64,000 nt of DNA from Oscillospiraceae bacterium (GCA_910575815.1 CAJTFN010000007.1:62001-126000); one strand, 5' to 3'; numbered from the stretch's first letter, positions 49,017 through 57,947 are shown. A program made the numbers and translations. The notes: a model not told the origin generated them from the sequence alone.

Positions 49017-50936
49017 ATGGGAAAAGATTTTGAGAGAGAATTGCAGAATCTCGACTTGATTTATCAAGGAGCCTTTGCCGGGAATATTGAGGTTCTGACA
49101 GACTTTTTGCAAAAATACATCCACCTGCCCTTCCTCGGCGTCGGGTCGGGCGGCTCTCTTTCGGTGGCGCATATTTTTGAATACCTTTGTGCCAAAAGCG
49201 GGGGAATCGCAAAAAGCCTCACTCCTATAGAGCTGACTCTTTTTAGTAAACAGATGCGGGAAATGGCCGTGTTGCTGTTTACGGCGGGGGGGAGGAACAA
49301 GGACTCCATTCATGCTTATCAGTATCTTTCGGAATTAGAGCCGGAAGGCCTGCTGACGTGCTGCATGTGTGCCGGTGCGCCCATCAAGCAGCTTCAGCGG
49401 AACAATCTGCACAACGACTACTTTGAATACCGGATGCCCGTGCCGAAGGACGGCTATTTAGCGGTGGAATCTCTTGTGTCATCCATGGCGCTGCTGTGCC
49501 GGGCATTTGAAGGCCTGACGGGAAGTGGTTTTTTCAGCCTTCCGGAAACGGTTTCCTGGGGCTCCCACGGGCCCGGGCCAGAGCAGATGGAGTCTATACT
49601 GGCAAAGGAAACCCTGATTGTTTTGCATGGTGGGATCACGACGCCGGCGGCCATTGATTTGGAATCCAAATTCAGTGAGGTTTCATTGGGAAATATCCAG
49701 CTCGTGGACTTCCGGAATTTTGCTCACGGGAGGCACTACTGGCTCTCTGATCGCAGGGACCGCACGGCCATTGTTTCCATGGCGGGGACCTCCATGGAGA
49801 AAATCGCGGACAAAACCCTGGGACTACTTCCGCAGGATATCCCAGTCATCCGCTTTGATGTCGGAGATGCAACGGTCGATGGACTCTTTGCATCCTTTGA
49901 TTTCGTTTTTCAGCTTGTCTTACAGGCAGGCCTGCTTCGCGGAATTAATCCCGGAAAGCCTAAAGTGGCTGATTTCGGGAAAAAGCTCTATCATCTGAGC
50001 TATAATATATGCAATCAAGAAGAGATGAAGACCCGAAGAAAAGATCCCGTCGCCATGGCGGTATATCGAAAATATAGAGGCGTCCGATGCCGCGACGAGG
50101 AGACGTACCGAAAGGCGGGGCTGGATTATCTGCGAAAGCTGGCGGGCAGGACCTTTAAGGGTGTCATATTCGATTACGATGGGACGTTATACAATAAGCA
50201 TGGGGGAGAGGCTGAGGGAATCGCGGTTTTCGAACGGTTAAACCAGCTCCTTTCCCGGGGGATCAAGATTGGAATTGCTACTGGCCGGGGAAAATCCGTG
50301 CGGAGCGAATTGAAAAAGGTGATTTCAGAGGACTTCTGGCAGGAAGTTGTGATTGCCTATTATAATGGCGGTTGTATAGGATTGCTGGGAGACGACCGAC
50401 AGCCGGATAAGGAGGCCGCGCCGGTTCCCGAGGCCTTTGACGAGTTGAAGCGGCGGATGGACCTCGTATCCGAGCTGAGCCTGCTGGAGATTGATGGGAT
50501 CGCAGACAAAAATCCGTTCCAGTGGACGATTTTTATGGATACGTACCAGAGCGCCTCTCAGAGACGAAAACTGTTCTCTCTCTGTGGCAGCGTTTCCGGC
50601 ATCAAGACGGTTCAATCGAGCCACTCGGTGGATATCATTCCGGAAACAAGTAGCAAGATCAATATTTTCGGATATTGGAGCGGGCTTGGATACACGCGGG
50701 ATGATTTTATTGTAATGGGCGACGCGGGGCAGTTTGGAGGCAACGACTATGAATTGCTGAATTGCCCGTGTGCTTTAAGCGTGGACCGCGTATCGGAACA
50801 AATGGATGCTTGCTGGAATTTCGCAAAACCCGGCATGCGGAATTTGGAGGCAACCTTGTACTATCTGGAGCATTTTGAGACGCGTGAATGGGGAGAGCTC
50901 TGTTTGGACCTAAAGGGGTGGAACTATGAAGTATGA
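49017..50936 (+). CDS. SIS-HAD fusion: phosphosugar isomerase-type domain with phosphatase
   Basis: 639 residues from ATG 49017 (GAGGTGG upstream). Residues about 1-335 look like a double SIS domain: FLGVGSGGSLSVAHI near 40-53, then LIVLHGGITTP at 200-210 and TAIVSMAGTS at 250-259. Residues about 378-620 are a Cof-type HAD phosphatase: FDYDGT (385-390), TGRG (422-425), Lys in SSKI (547) and GDAGQFGGND (568-577), all catalytic positions present, with a C2-type cap between. SIS domains bind or isomerise phosphosugars, so isomerisation plus dephosphorylation of a sugar phosphate is inferred. Overlaps the next gene by 11 bases. Confidence 0.85.
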   Translation: MGKDFERELQNLDLIYQGAFAGNIEVLTDFLQKYIHLPFLGVGSGGSLSVAHIFEYLCAKSGGIAKSLTPIELTLFSKQMREMAVLLFTAGGRNKDSIHAYQYLSELEPEGLLTCCMCAGAPIKQLQRNNLHNDYFEYRMPVPKDGYLAVESLVSSMALLCRAFEGLTGSGFFSLPETVSWGSHGPGPEQMESILAKETLIVLHGGITTPAAIDLESKFSEVSLGNIQLVDFRNFAHGRHYWLSDRRDRTAIVSMAGTSMEKIADKTLGLLPQDIPVIRFDVGDATVDGLFASFDFVFQLVLQAGLLRGINPGKPKVADFGKKLYHLSYNICNQEEMKTRRKDPVAMAVYRKYRGVRCRDEETYRKAGLDYLRKLAGRTFKGVIFDYDGTLYNKHGGEAEGIAVFERLNQLLSRGIKIGIATGRGKSVRSELKKVISEDFWQEVVIAYYNGGCIGLLGDDRQPDKEAAPVPEAFDELKRRMDLVSELSLLEIDGIADKNPFQWTIFMDTYQSASQRRKLFSLCGSVSGIKTVQSSHSVDIIPETSSKINIFGYWSGLGYTRDDFIVMGDAGQFGGNDYELLNCPCALSVDRVSEQMDACWNFAKPGMRNLEATLYYLEHFETREWGELCLDLKGWNYEV

Positions 50937-52041
50937 GTTGGCTGAATCGATTCTGGAAAGCACTATGCAGCACTGGGATATGACGCGAATGAGCGAAGAG
51001 ACAAAAAACATCCAGATCATATCGGAAATCAAATATGATGATTACCAGCAATACACGCACGGGATGCGTTATGTGGAGAGTTTGGCCCTTTGGCTGCGCC
51101 AGTTTGACAGCGAAGAGGATAAAGAAACTGCGTACCGGGCGGCGAAGGACCTCCTGATCTACATATCGGAAGAAGAGATGCGGCAGCTTGTGGCCTACGC
51201 CTTTCCCATCACCATGAAACAATTCCTGCTCCAGCGAACAAAACGGTTCTGCGAAAAATACGGAATCTCCGATTTGGAGGATAGAAAGAGTCTTTACGCG
51301 TACTTCAGGCGGTGCAGCATGTTTTTGGGATTAAGCGACGGCGCCCACATGGACTTTTTCCGGCGGCAAAACCGGGAATTGAGTAATGAGCAGGTATTTG
51401 TTCATTATGATTTTTCTCAGAGCAAAGCAGAGGATATGATAAAAAATCTAGAAAAAGACACAAGCGTCCAAAAGATGATAGAAAAGTACCCTGGAAAGCT
51501 GTCGGCCCAATTCTATACGTTTTTCCTGATGGATGATTTTACGGGAAGTGGAAAGAGTTATATCCGAAAAGACTCCGAGGGATGGCATGGAAAAATCAAA
51601 AAGTTTTTTGAGCGTCTGGAGAAAATGAACTTCCGTGCTGCGGAGGCAGAGATACACCTTGTGCTGTATGTCGCGACGGCCAAGGCCTTGAAAAACATTC
51701 AAACACAGGCGAATTTATTTACGGCGGAAATGGGCTGGAAGCCCATTTCCGTAGATGCCCTTCAAATCGTAGAGCCGCTGAACTGGGAGAGCCACAAAGC
51801 GTTGTTGGATCTGCTGAAGCGAAATTACGAGCGGTGCCTTGGGTTTGGCAAGGCCTCTTATGAGGATAAGCATTTCACGATCGGCGGGGGACAATATCCG
51901 TACCTTGGCTTTGCCGATTGCTCGCTGCCCTTGGTTTTATATCATAACACGCCGAACAATACCCTCCCTGTTCTTTGGTATTCCTGGGAAGAAATGGTTT
52001 GTCCCTTATTCCCGCGCGTAACAAGACATAAGGAGAACTGA
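50926..52041 (+). CDS. Phosphoribosyltransferase-like protein
   Basis: 371 residues from ATG 50926 (AAAGGGGTGGAACT upstream). Hydrophobic strand FFLM followed by DDFTGSGKS at 203-211 resembles the PRPP-binding loop of type I phosphoribosyltransferases (DD..TG.T/S); LVLYVATAKALKNI near 245 would be the next strand. The N-terminal 150 residues are helical and without known domain. I recall a conflict-associated group called PRTase-CE with this look, but cannot verify it. It would transfer or sense phosphoribosyl groups. Two bases separate it from the ATPase gene. Confidence 0.7.
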   Translation: MKYELAESILESTMQHWDMTRMSEETKNIQIISEIKYDDYQQYTHGMRYVESLALWLRQFDSEEDKETAYRAAKDLLIYISEEEMRQLVAYAFPITMKQFLLQRTKRFCEKYGISDLEDRKSLYAYFRRCSMFLGLSDGAHMDFFRRQNRELSNEQVFVHYDFSQSKAEDMIKNLEKDTSVQKMIEKYPGKLSAQFYTFFLMDDFTGSGKSYIRKDSEGWHGKIKKFFERLEKMNFRAAEAEIHLVLYVATAKALKNIQTQANLFTAEMGWKPISVDALQIVEPLNWESHKALLDLLKRNYERCLGFGKASYEDKHFTIGGGQYPYLGFADCSLPLVLYHNTPNNTLPVLWYSWEEMVCPLFPRVTRHKEN

Positions 52042-52042
52042 T

Positions 52043-53944
52043 ATGATTTGGAAGAACCCGTTTTTATCAAAGCATAGCGAACAGCAGATGGGAGAAGAGC
52101 AGTTTTTATCCTTGTTTGATTGTACGGCGCTCCAGATTGTCAGCGAGGAAAATTTGGAGAAGGTCAGCTTTGTTTCCAGTTCTCCCGGCGCCGGAAAGAC
52201 CTCGCTTTTTCGCGCGTTTTCCTCGGAGGTTTTAAGCAAAATCGTGTCCCCCGCATCCAATGACCTCTATAGAGAAATTCGTCGGCAGATGGAGCGCTTG
52301 GGCGTGGTCCAAAATGGGCGGGTTGTGCTGGCCAGCGCAGCCCTGTCCTGTGCGAGGGGGTACACCATTATTGATGAAATGTTTCAAAACGGGAGAAGAA
52401 AGCAAATATTCTTTGCGTTGTTGAATTATAGAATTGCCATTTCCATACTGAAAAACATCGGACATTTGCTGGAGCTGGAACCGGGGGACTATGAACAGAT
52501 CCAGTTTGCACAGATACCCCAGGAGATGGCAAGCGACGAGGCCTATTTTAAAAACGGGAAAACCATGTACAACTGGGCGTGCCAAGGTGAGCGCGAGTTA
52601 TGCAAATACCTGGACAGTGAACGGGATACCCCCTATGAGGTATCGTTCGTTCACACAACGCTGCTGCTTTTGAAGCTGTTTGAGCCGGAAAACATATTGG
52701 TGAACGGAGAACCCTATTTTCATAATGTGCTGATTATTTTCGATGATTTTCACAAGCTCACGGATAATCAGAAGGACATCATCACCGAAGCGGTGTATAC
52801 GCTAAAAACCAGCATCGGTGTTTGGCTCGGCCAGCGGCTGGAGGGCTTTAAGGATGAGCATTTGATTTCTATGGATGGAAGCCTGAGCCGAGATTACAAC
52901 CCCAATATTGTAATTGACAACTACTGGCCAAAGAAGAAAAACGTGTTTTACGGCATGTTGGAGGAGATTGCAGACAGGCGGATCAAGGAGGCGGGCTTAG
53001 AGGGTTATTTAAAACTTTCAGATTGCATTTCCAATGAATTAGAGAGCAAAAGATATGAAAAAGCCTGGAATCATTTCAGCAAATTGGAACGGGAGAAGAT
53101 TGACCGGAATCTGGAGGCCTCCTGCATTTACAGTGAAATCATCTCTTGCATCGACGGGCGAAAAGACATGCGGGTATCGGAACGGGCGATTTGGTACGAG
53201 TGCATCGCGATACTGGAAAACCGGCGGGCGGCCAAGGAACAGATATCTCTTTATCTTGGAGAAAAAGTAACACAGGCGGACTTTGAGGCCTTCGTAGACA
53301 AATACGCGGATGTCGCGGAGTATTACGTGTGCTGTCGAGCGGGAATCCCGTTCTACTATGGGATAGGCAACCTGAAAATGCTGTCCTCCTATAATGTCGA
53401 GCAATTCCTGTATTTTGCCGGGGCTTATTTTGACTGCTGCCGGGTAAAGAGCATGGATCACAGGCGCAGGCAGAAGCGAAAGCTGAGCGCGGAGGAGCAG
53501 GGAAAGGTCCTGGAAACGGCCGCAAGGAAAAAGTGGGCAGATATGGATTACCGCTACGCAAACATCAGAAGCATCAAAGAGTTTTTGAACAATATAGCCG
53601 CCTTGTGCATGCGGTCCAGGGATGCGGAACAGGCCGCATACGCCGGCGGTTCGTACACGGGAATTGGTGTGAAGAAGATCGTATTGCTTCAATGCCTTTC
53701 TGATCCGAATTGTGATGAGTTGGTAAAAATCCTGGGCGCGTGCCTGGCTTCCAAATACCTGGAAAGAAGAGACATCCAGGACGAAAATATGGTGCTGTTT
53801 TACCTGAACCGGTGGCTGTGTGTATATTACGGCCTTCCCCTGGCCTATGGCGGATGGGCAAGATGCAACATGCAGCGGCTCATCTCGTTTTGCGGCGGCC
53901 GGGCCGATAGTGACGAGGATCAGTTGGAAATCGATTTTCTTTGA
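52043..53944 (+). CDS. AAA/ORC-type P-loop ATPase
   Basis: 633 residues from ATG 52043 (AAGGAG upstream). The opening NPFLSKHSEQQMGEEQFLSL is followed by Walker A SSPGAGKTS (46-54) and Walker B VLIIFDDFH (229-237); RRIKEAGLEG lies further on. The layout resembles ORC/CDC6-like or STAND-type ATPases of conflict systems: short N-terminus, ATPase core, long helical C-terminus (about 330-633). Probably the switch or sensor of the operon. No nuclease or membrane domain is seen. It is between the PRTase-like gene and the unrecognised gene at 53954. Confidence 0.8.
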   Translation: MIWKNPFLSKHSEQQMGEEQFLSLFDCTALQIVSEENLEKVSFVSSSPGAGKTSLFRAFSSEVLSKIVSPASNDLYREIRRQMERLGVVQNGRVVLASAALSCARGYTIIDEMFQNGRRKQIFFALLNYRIAISILKNIGHLLELEPGDYEQIQFAQIPQEMASDEAYFKNGKTMYNWACQGERELCKYLDSERDTPYEVSFVHTTLLLLKLFEPENILVNGEPYFHNVLIIFDDFHKLTDNQKDIITEAVYTLKTSIGVWLGQRLEGFKDEHLISMDGSLSRDYNPNIVIDNYWPKKKNVFYGMLEEIADRRIKEAGLEGYLKLSDCISNELESKRYEKAWNHFSKLEREKIDRNLEASCIYSEIISCIDGRKDMRVSERAIWYECIAILENRRAAKEQISLYLGEKVTQADFEAFVDKYADVAEYYVCCRAGIPFYYGIGNLKMLSSYNVEQFLYFAGAYFDCCRVKSMDHRRRQKRKLSAEEQGKVLETAARKKWADMDYRYANIRSIKEFLNNIAALCMRSRDAEQAAYAGGSYTGIGVKKIVLLQCLSDPNCDELVKILGACLASKYLERRDIQDENMVLFYLNRWLCVYYGLPLAYGGWARCNMQRLISFCGGRADSDEDQLEIDFL

Positions 53945-53953
53945 GGAGTCAGC

Positions 53954-55039
53954 ATGAAAACTTGGAAAGACAGCCTCTTTTTAGAAGGAAAACGAAAAAT
54001 TGCGGAATATTTCCAGGGGCAGGAGCAAGTCCTCCTCATTCTTGGGCATGGATTTGACCCGAGAGCCTGTAAGGTTGCGGAGGTCTTGACAGAAGCGGCT
54101 CCGTCTCTTACTGTCTGCTTGGTGGATTATAATGAGACAGGCATCGGCAAAGATACCAAAAATAAGTCGCGCAGCATGAAGAACTATGAAGCCATCCTAA
54201 AAATATGCCAAGGCGTCACTCTGCTTGAGCAGCGGATCCCCATGTATCGGGGAGACAGCCTGAAGAAGATCTTAGTAATTTCAGAAAGCGTCCGAGCCCA
54301 GTTCAGCAGGCAATTCATATCGGGCTATCAAACCATTGTGATCGATGTCAGCGCGATGCCGCGCGGTGTCGGGTATAGTATCATCAAACGCCTGATCGAT
54401 ATCAAGAGTGAGACGCAGAAGCTGTGTGTCGCCGTATGTGAAAACAGCAAATTTGACGACATGATCAGGCCGGTGATTGTAGATGAGTCGGCGGAATATC
54501 TGCCGGGGTTCAACACATTTTCCATGCTTCTGGAACAGGACGACGGGGAAACGGTCTGGTTTCCTGTCTTAGGTCTGGATGATATCACCGCATTTCATAT
54601 CATCGATGATTATCTGAAGCCTATCGAAATATGTCCTGTCATCCCCTTTCCGTCAAAGGATATACAGCGTGGTGAGAGGATCCTGCGCTCCTGCGGCGAG
54701 GCGCTGTTCAGAGAGCGGAACGTGGAAAAGCGAAACATTATTTATGTCCCCGAAAATCACCCCTTGTGGGTTTACCAAAAGTTATATGATACGGTGCGGT
54801 ATTACGAAAAAGCCCTTCATATTGATCAGGACCGGGTGATTAAATACGCATTTTCCTCGCAGTCCAGCAAGCTGATTGATATCGGCGTGCTGCTGGCAAT
54901 TATGGATTTGGCTAAGGAAGGGATCAAAGCTGGAATTGTAGTTGTTGAAAATCAGGGCTATCAAGCGGAGAACACGTATCCGGAAAAGGATGAGGAGTTG
55001 TATTGCCTCTGCCTGGACGACAGTATATTTGCGTGGTGA
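53954..55039 (+). CDS. Unrecognised alpha/beta protein of the operon
   Basis: 361 residues, ATG 53954 with TTGAGGAGTC upstream. I do not recognise the family. The start has a strand-turn pattern VLLILGHGFDPRACKVAEVL (26-45), then SLTVCLVDYNE, and a second strand TIVIDVSAMPRGVGYSII (127-144); the end has GIKAGIVVVENQGYQAENTY. This resembles a Rossmann-like nucleotide-binding fold, with GHGFDPR (31-37) and DVSAMPRG (131-138) as likely functional motifs. It could be a sensor, an effector enzyme acting on nucleotides, or a scaffold. Ten bases after the ATPase gene, five before the kinase gene. Confidence 0.65.
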   Translation: MKTWKDSLFLEGKRKIAEYFQGQEQVLLILGHGFDPRACKVAEVLTEAAPSLTVCLVDYNETGIGKDTKNKSRSMKNYEAILKICQGVTLLEQRIPMYRGDSLKKILVISESVRAQFSRQFISGYQTIVIDVSAMPRGVGYSIIKRLIDIKSETQKLCVAVCENSKFDDMIRPVIVDESAEYLPGFNTFSMLLEQDDGETVWFPVLGLDDITAFHIIDDYLKPIEICPVIPFPSKDIQRGERILRSCGEALFRERNVEKRNIIYVPENHPLWVYQKLYDTVRYYEKALHIDQDRVIKYAFSSQSSKLIDIGVLLAIMDLAKEGIKAGIVVVENQGYQAENTYPEKDEELYCLCLDDSIFAW

Positions 55040-55043
55040 AGAA

Positions 55044-56060
55044 ATGAAAACAGATGAACGATGTATTTTAGGAGCTGGTTTTCTTTGCGTTGATATCATA
55101 CAGCGACAGGAGCGCAGGGCGATCGCACTGGGCGGAACCGCCGCAAACGTCTTATCAATTTTGTCCAAGCTGGGGCGGCGGACTGTTTTTGTCAGCGCCG
55201 ACTATGACGATGCCTGGGGGGAATGGCTGAAGGTTGCCCTGAATGCCAGGAATATTGACGTTTATTCCTTCTCAAAAAGTCGAACAGCAGCACCAAGGGT
55301 CATAGAGATTTTGGATGAACGGACAAGGAAGCATCACTTTCAAACCGTCTGCCCGGTTTGCGGGAGGAGCCTGTCCAAGGTGATCCTGCCGGACAGAGCC
55401 CACGTGAAGGACAGTCTTGCGGTGCATATCAGGAGGGCGAATATCTTTTACTATGATAGAATTTCGCCTGGAATCAGGGAAATCGCGGAAAGGAATCAAA
55501 ACGGCTGGAATTTTTACGAGCCCAATGCATGTAGGAGCTACCGGGTGTTCCTGGATTCGCTGAGGAAGGCGAATATTTTAAAGTTCTCTCAGAGCAGAGT
55601 GCCTCAGGCTTATATGGAGCGGCTGACCGATGATTTGCGGAGCTCGGAGGTACAACTGATCATCGTTACCATGGGGGCCAGCGGTTTTCGCTTTTCCTTT
55701 CGGAAAGCGGATGATCTCTTATCGAAATGGATCGAGGTGCCACCCAAAAGAGTGGAAAACATGGTAGATGACTCAGGGGCCGGAGATTGGCTGACTGCAG
55801 TTTTCCTGCATTACTTTTTGGAGCGGTATCCGGTATATTCTGACGGGCTGGACAAGGAGGCGTTGCTGGAGATGCTGAATGCGGCAAAGGAAATCGCAGC
55901 CTTAAAATGCAGTTTCATTGGGGCCCAAGGTATTTTTCAGGATCAAGATGGCCTGGAAATGCTGAGCCGCAGACTGGGCGTGCCCGTCGCGCCGGTTTCC
56001 GATGCGGTGCTGGACTGGGGAGAAGGATGCCTCTGCTGCGGAAGGCGCTCTATTGGCTGA
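55044..56060 (+). CDS. PfkB-type carbohydrate/nucleoside kinase with CxxC insert
   Basis: 338 residues from ATG 55044. PfkB signatures: GGTAANVLSILSKLG (30-44) and DDSGAGD (242-248), the anion hole and catalytic Asp. PfkB kinases phosphorylate ribose, fructose phosphates or nucleosides with ATP. Unusual are a CPVC pair (103-106) in the lid region and a CLCCG near the C-terminus, which may bind zinc. The start is five bases after the previous stop. With the SIS, HAD and PRTase-like partners it fits a pathway on a ribose-type phosphate; substrate unknown. Confidence 0.82.
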   Translation: MKTDERCILGAGFLCVDIIQRQERRAIALGGTAANVLSILSKLGRRTVFVSADYDDAWGEWLKVALNARNIDVYSFSKSRTAAPRVIEILDERTRKHHFQTVCPVCGRSLSKVILPDRAHVKDSLAVHIRRANIFYYDRISPGIREIAERNQNGWNFYEPNACRSYRVFLDSLRKANILKFSQSRVPQAYMERLTDDLRSSEVQLIIVTMGASGFRFSFRKADDLLSKWIEVPPKRVENMVDDSGAGDWLTAVFLHYFLERYPVYSDGLDKEALLEMLNAAKEIAALKCSFIGAQGIFQDQDGLEMLSRRLGVPVAPVSDAVLDWGEGCLCCGRRSIG

Positions 56061-56493
56061 CGAAAAAAGGGAAGCGTCCTCGTGCAGACGGGGCCGCTTC
56101 TTACAACCTGTATTCATAACCGGGGAATGCTGTAGCAACCTTCAGAAATGATGACAGCAAAGGAGGCGGATACAGGCGGTATAGAACAAGGATGACGACA
56201 CAGGTAGGCTGGCTGGCACCCGCCAAGGGGGAGGACACGGTTATATGACGCCCATATCCAGTGAACTTGCTGTCAGTATTTTTGAATGTTGCTATAGGTA
56301 GTGGGAAATAGAGGCATGTCGGGAGCAAAGACTATCTTGTTGCAATAATAGGATTATGCAAAAAAGCGGAAGCAAATAGTGCGGAAGCTGAGTTGAAATT
56401 AACAACTCAACTTCCGTTCTATTTGCTTGTGCAGGAAATGCCCAAAACCGTTGCGCCGCAATGGTTTTAGACCTGCATCTTTTTTATCCACAC
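56061..56493. other. Gene-free stretch after the operon
   Basis: No gene supported. GAAGCG.CC/GG.CGCTTC (about 56069-56098) is a possible terminator of the operon. A long inverted repeat at 56372-56426 (outer GCAAATAG/CTATTTGC, inner GGAAG.TGAGTTG/CAACTCAACTTCC) is more striking and may end the element transcript. The last 60 bases lead to the recombinase junction. Confidence 0.55.
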
Positions 56494-57805
56494 AAGGAAT
56501 ATCATGAACGAATACTATGCCCGCGATATTTCCAAGAAGCGCCGGATCGTGAACAAGATGAAAGGCAATTCCGGCGTGCCGCTGTCTCCGCCTCCCTATG
56601 GCTACATCAAGAACCCGGAGGACCCCCTCTTTTGGGTAATCGACCCGGAGGCCGCCGCCGTTGTCCGGCGTATCTATCAAATGGCCCTGGACGGCTACGG
56701 GCTGGCAGAAACCGCCGCCGCGCTGGAGAAAGATGGGGTGTTCAATCCCACCTACTACTGGCGGAGCAAGGGAACCAGCCGGGGCGGTTCCAAAAGCACC
56801 GTGGAGCCCACCAAATGGGGGCATACCACCATCAAGAAAATTCTCACCTTGCAGGAGTATTGCGGTGACGTGATTAACTTCAAATCCTACTCCAAGTCCT
56901 ACAAGATGAAAAAGCGGATTGAAAACCCGGAGGAGAACCGGGCAATCTTCCTCAACGTCCACGAGGCTATTATCGACCGGCCCACCTGGGAAAAGGTGCA
57001 GAGCATGAAAAAGGGGACCCGCCGGAGGCGGCCCACCGTCACCCAGGAACCCAGCGTGTTTTCCGGCTATTTGAAATGCCCGGAGTGCGGCGGCAATCTC
57101 AATTTCCACTTCAACCAGGGCAACCACGACATTAAGTTTTTCAGTTGTCAAAACCACAATTCCGGCCTGCGCAAGTGCTCCAAGACCCACTATATCCGGC
57201 TGGAATTTCTGGAGCGGGTGGTGCTGTATGAGGTGAACCGGCTGGCCAGTTTCGCCAATGAGTACGAGGACGACTTTATCAAGGCGATGATGGGCCGTTC
57301 CGCAAAGGTGACGGAGAATGAGCGGGCCAGGAAACAGCGGGAGTTGGATGGGCTACTGGCGCGGGACAAGGAGCTGGACGGACTGTTTGAGAGGCTTTAC
57401 GAGGACAACGTGAGCCAGAAGATCAGCGATGCCCGGTTTGCGAAGATGTCCCAGCGGTATGAGCAGGAGCAGGGGGAGAACGCCAAGAGGATCAAGGCCC
57501 TGCGGCTGGAGCTGAAAAAGAGCAAGGGCAAGCGGATGGACGTTGACACGTTTCTTGAAACGGTCCGGCGGTACACCAACGCCACCGAGATTACCCAGCG
57601 CATGGTGGCAGAGCTGATTGACCATATTGACGTGTACCATACAGAAAAGCAGGACGGCGTTACCACCCAGCACATCACCATCTATTACAACTGTATCGGC
57701 ACTTTCTCCGTCCCTGACTGCCGGAAAATCCCGGCTGCGGAGATCACAATGGGGACGAGAAAGGGAGTAGCCGTCAGCTACTCCCCGGAGCGGATCGCCG
57801 TATAG
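56494..57805 (+). pseudogene. Serine recombinase C-terminal part (R0)
   Basis: Begins NIMNEYYARDISKKRRIVNK at the end of the catalytic domain; the catalytic part is missing. Recombinase domain (PPPYGYIKNPE, DGYGLAETAAAL), zinc ribbon (LKCPECGGNLNF, SCQNH, KC), coiled coil about 265-330 and YYNCIGTFSVPD end are complete. From ATG 56504 433 residues could still be made. The junction lies at GA-ATATC just before the NIM codons, nearly the same place at which E3 split the E2 recombinase. The N-terminal half should be to the left and is not in the window. Confidence 0.85.
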
Positions 57806-57822
57806 GATTTTGAGCAAAAATA

Positions 57823-57872
57823 ATGCGGAGTGTCCTCCAAGGATACTCAAATCCTATAAGGACACTCCGCAT
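57823..57872 (-). terminator. Terminator downstream of tRNA-Pro
   Basis: 14-base perfect arms ATGCGGAGTGTCCT and AGGACACTCCGCAT, followed leftward by TATTTTTGC. Ends the tRNA transcript and may also stop the converging recombinase remnant. Confidence 0.85.
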
Positions 57873-57947
57873 GGTCGGAGTGCAGGGACTCGAACCCTGG
57901 GCCTCCTGCTCCCAAAGCAGGCGCGCTACCAACTGCGCAACACCCCG
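57872..57947 (-). tRNA. tRNA-Pro (anticodon TGG)
   Basis: 76 bases including an encoded CCA. Acceptor CGGGGTG pairs with CACTCCG (one G.U), the D-arm contains AGTTGGTAGCGCG, the anticodon stem-loop is CCTGC-TTTGGGA-GCAGG with TGG at the centre, and the T-arm has GGTTCGAGTC. It marks the end of accessory DNA and the start of chromosomal genes. Confidence 0.95.

Noticed and set aside
48551-56060. CBASS, Thoeris, retron or toxin-antitoxin classification of the six-gene operon
   Set aside because: No nucleotidyltransferase (GS..D), TIR/SLOG pair, reverse transcriptase or toxin fold is visible, so none of these names is supported.
57872-57947. tRNA-Pro as attachment site for the island
   Set aside because: The integrases here are serine recombinases that insert in coding genes, and no tRNA 3'-end copy was noticed at the other side. 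The recombinase remnant simply ends near the tRNA.
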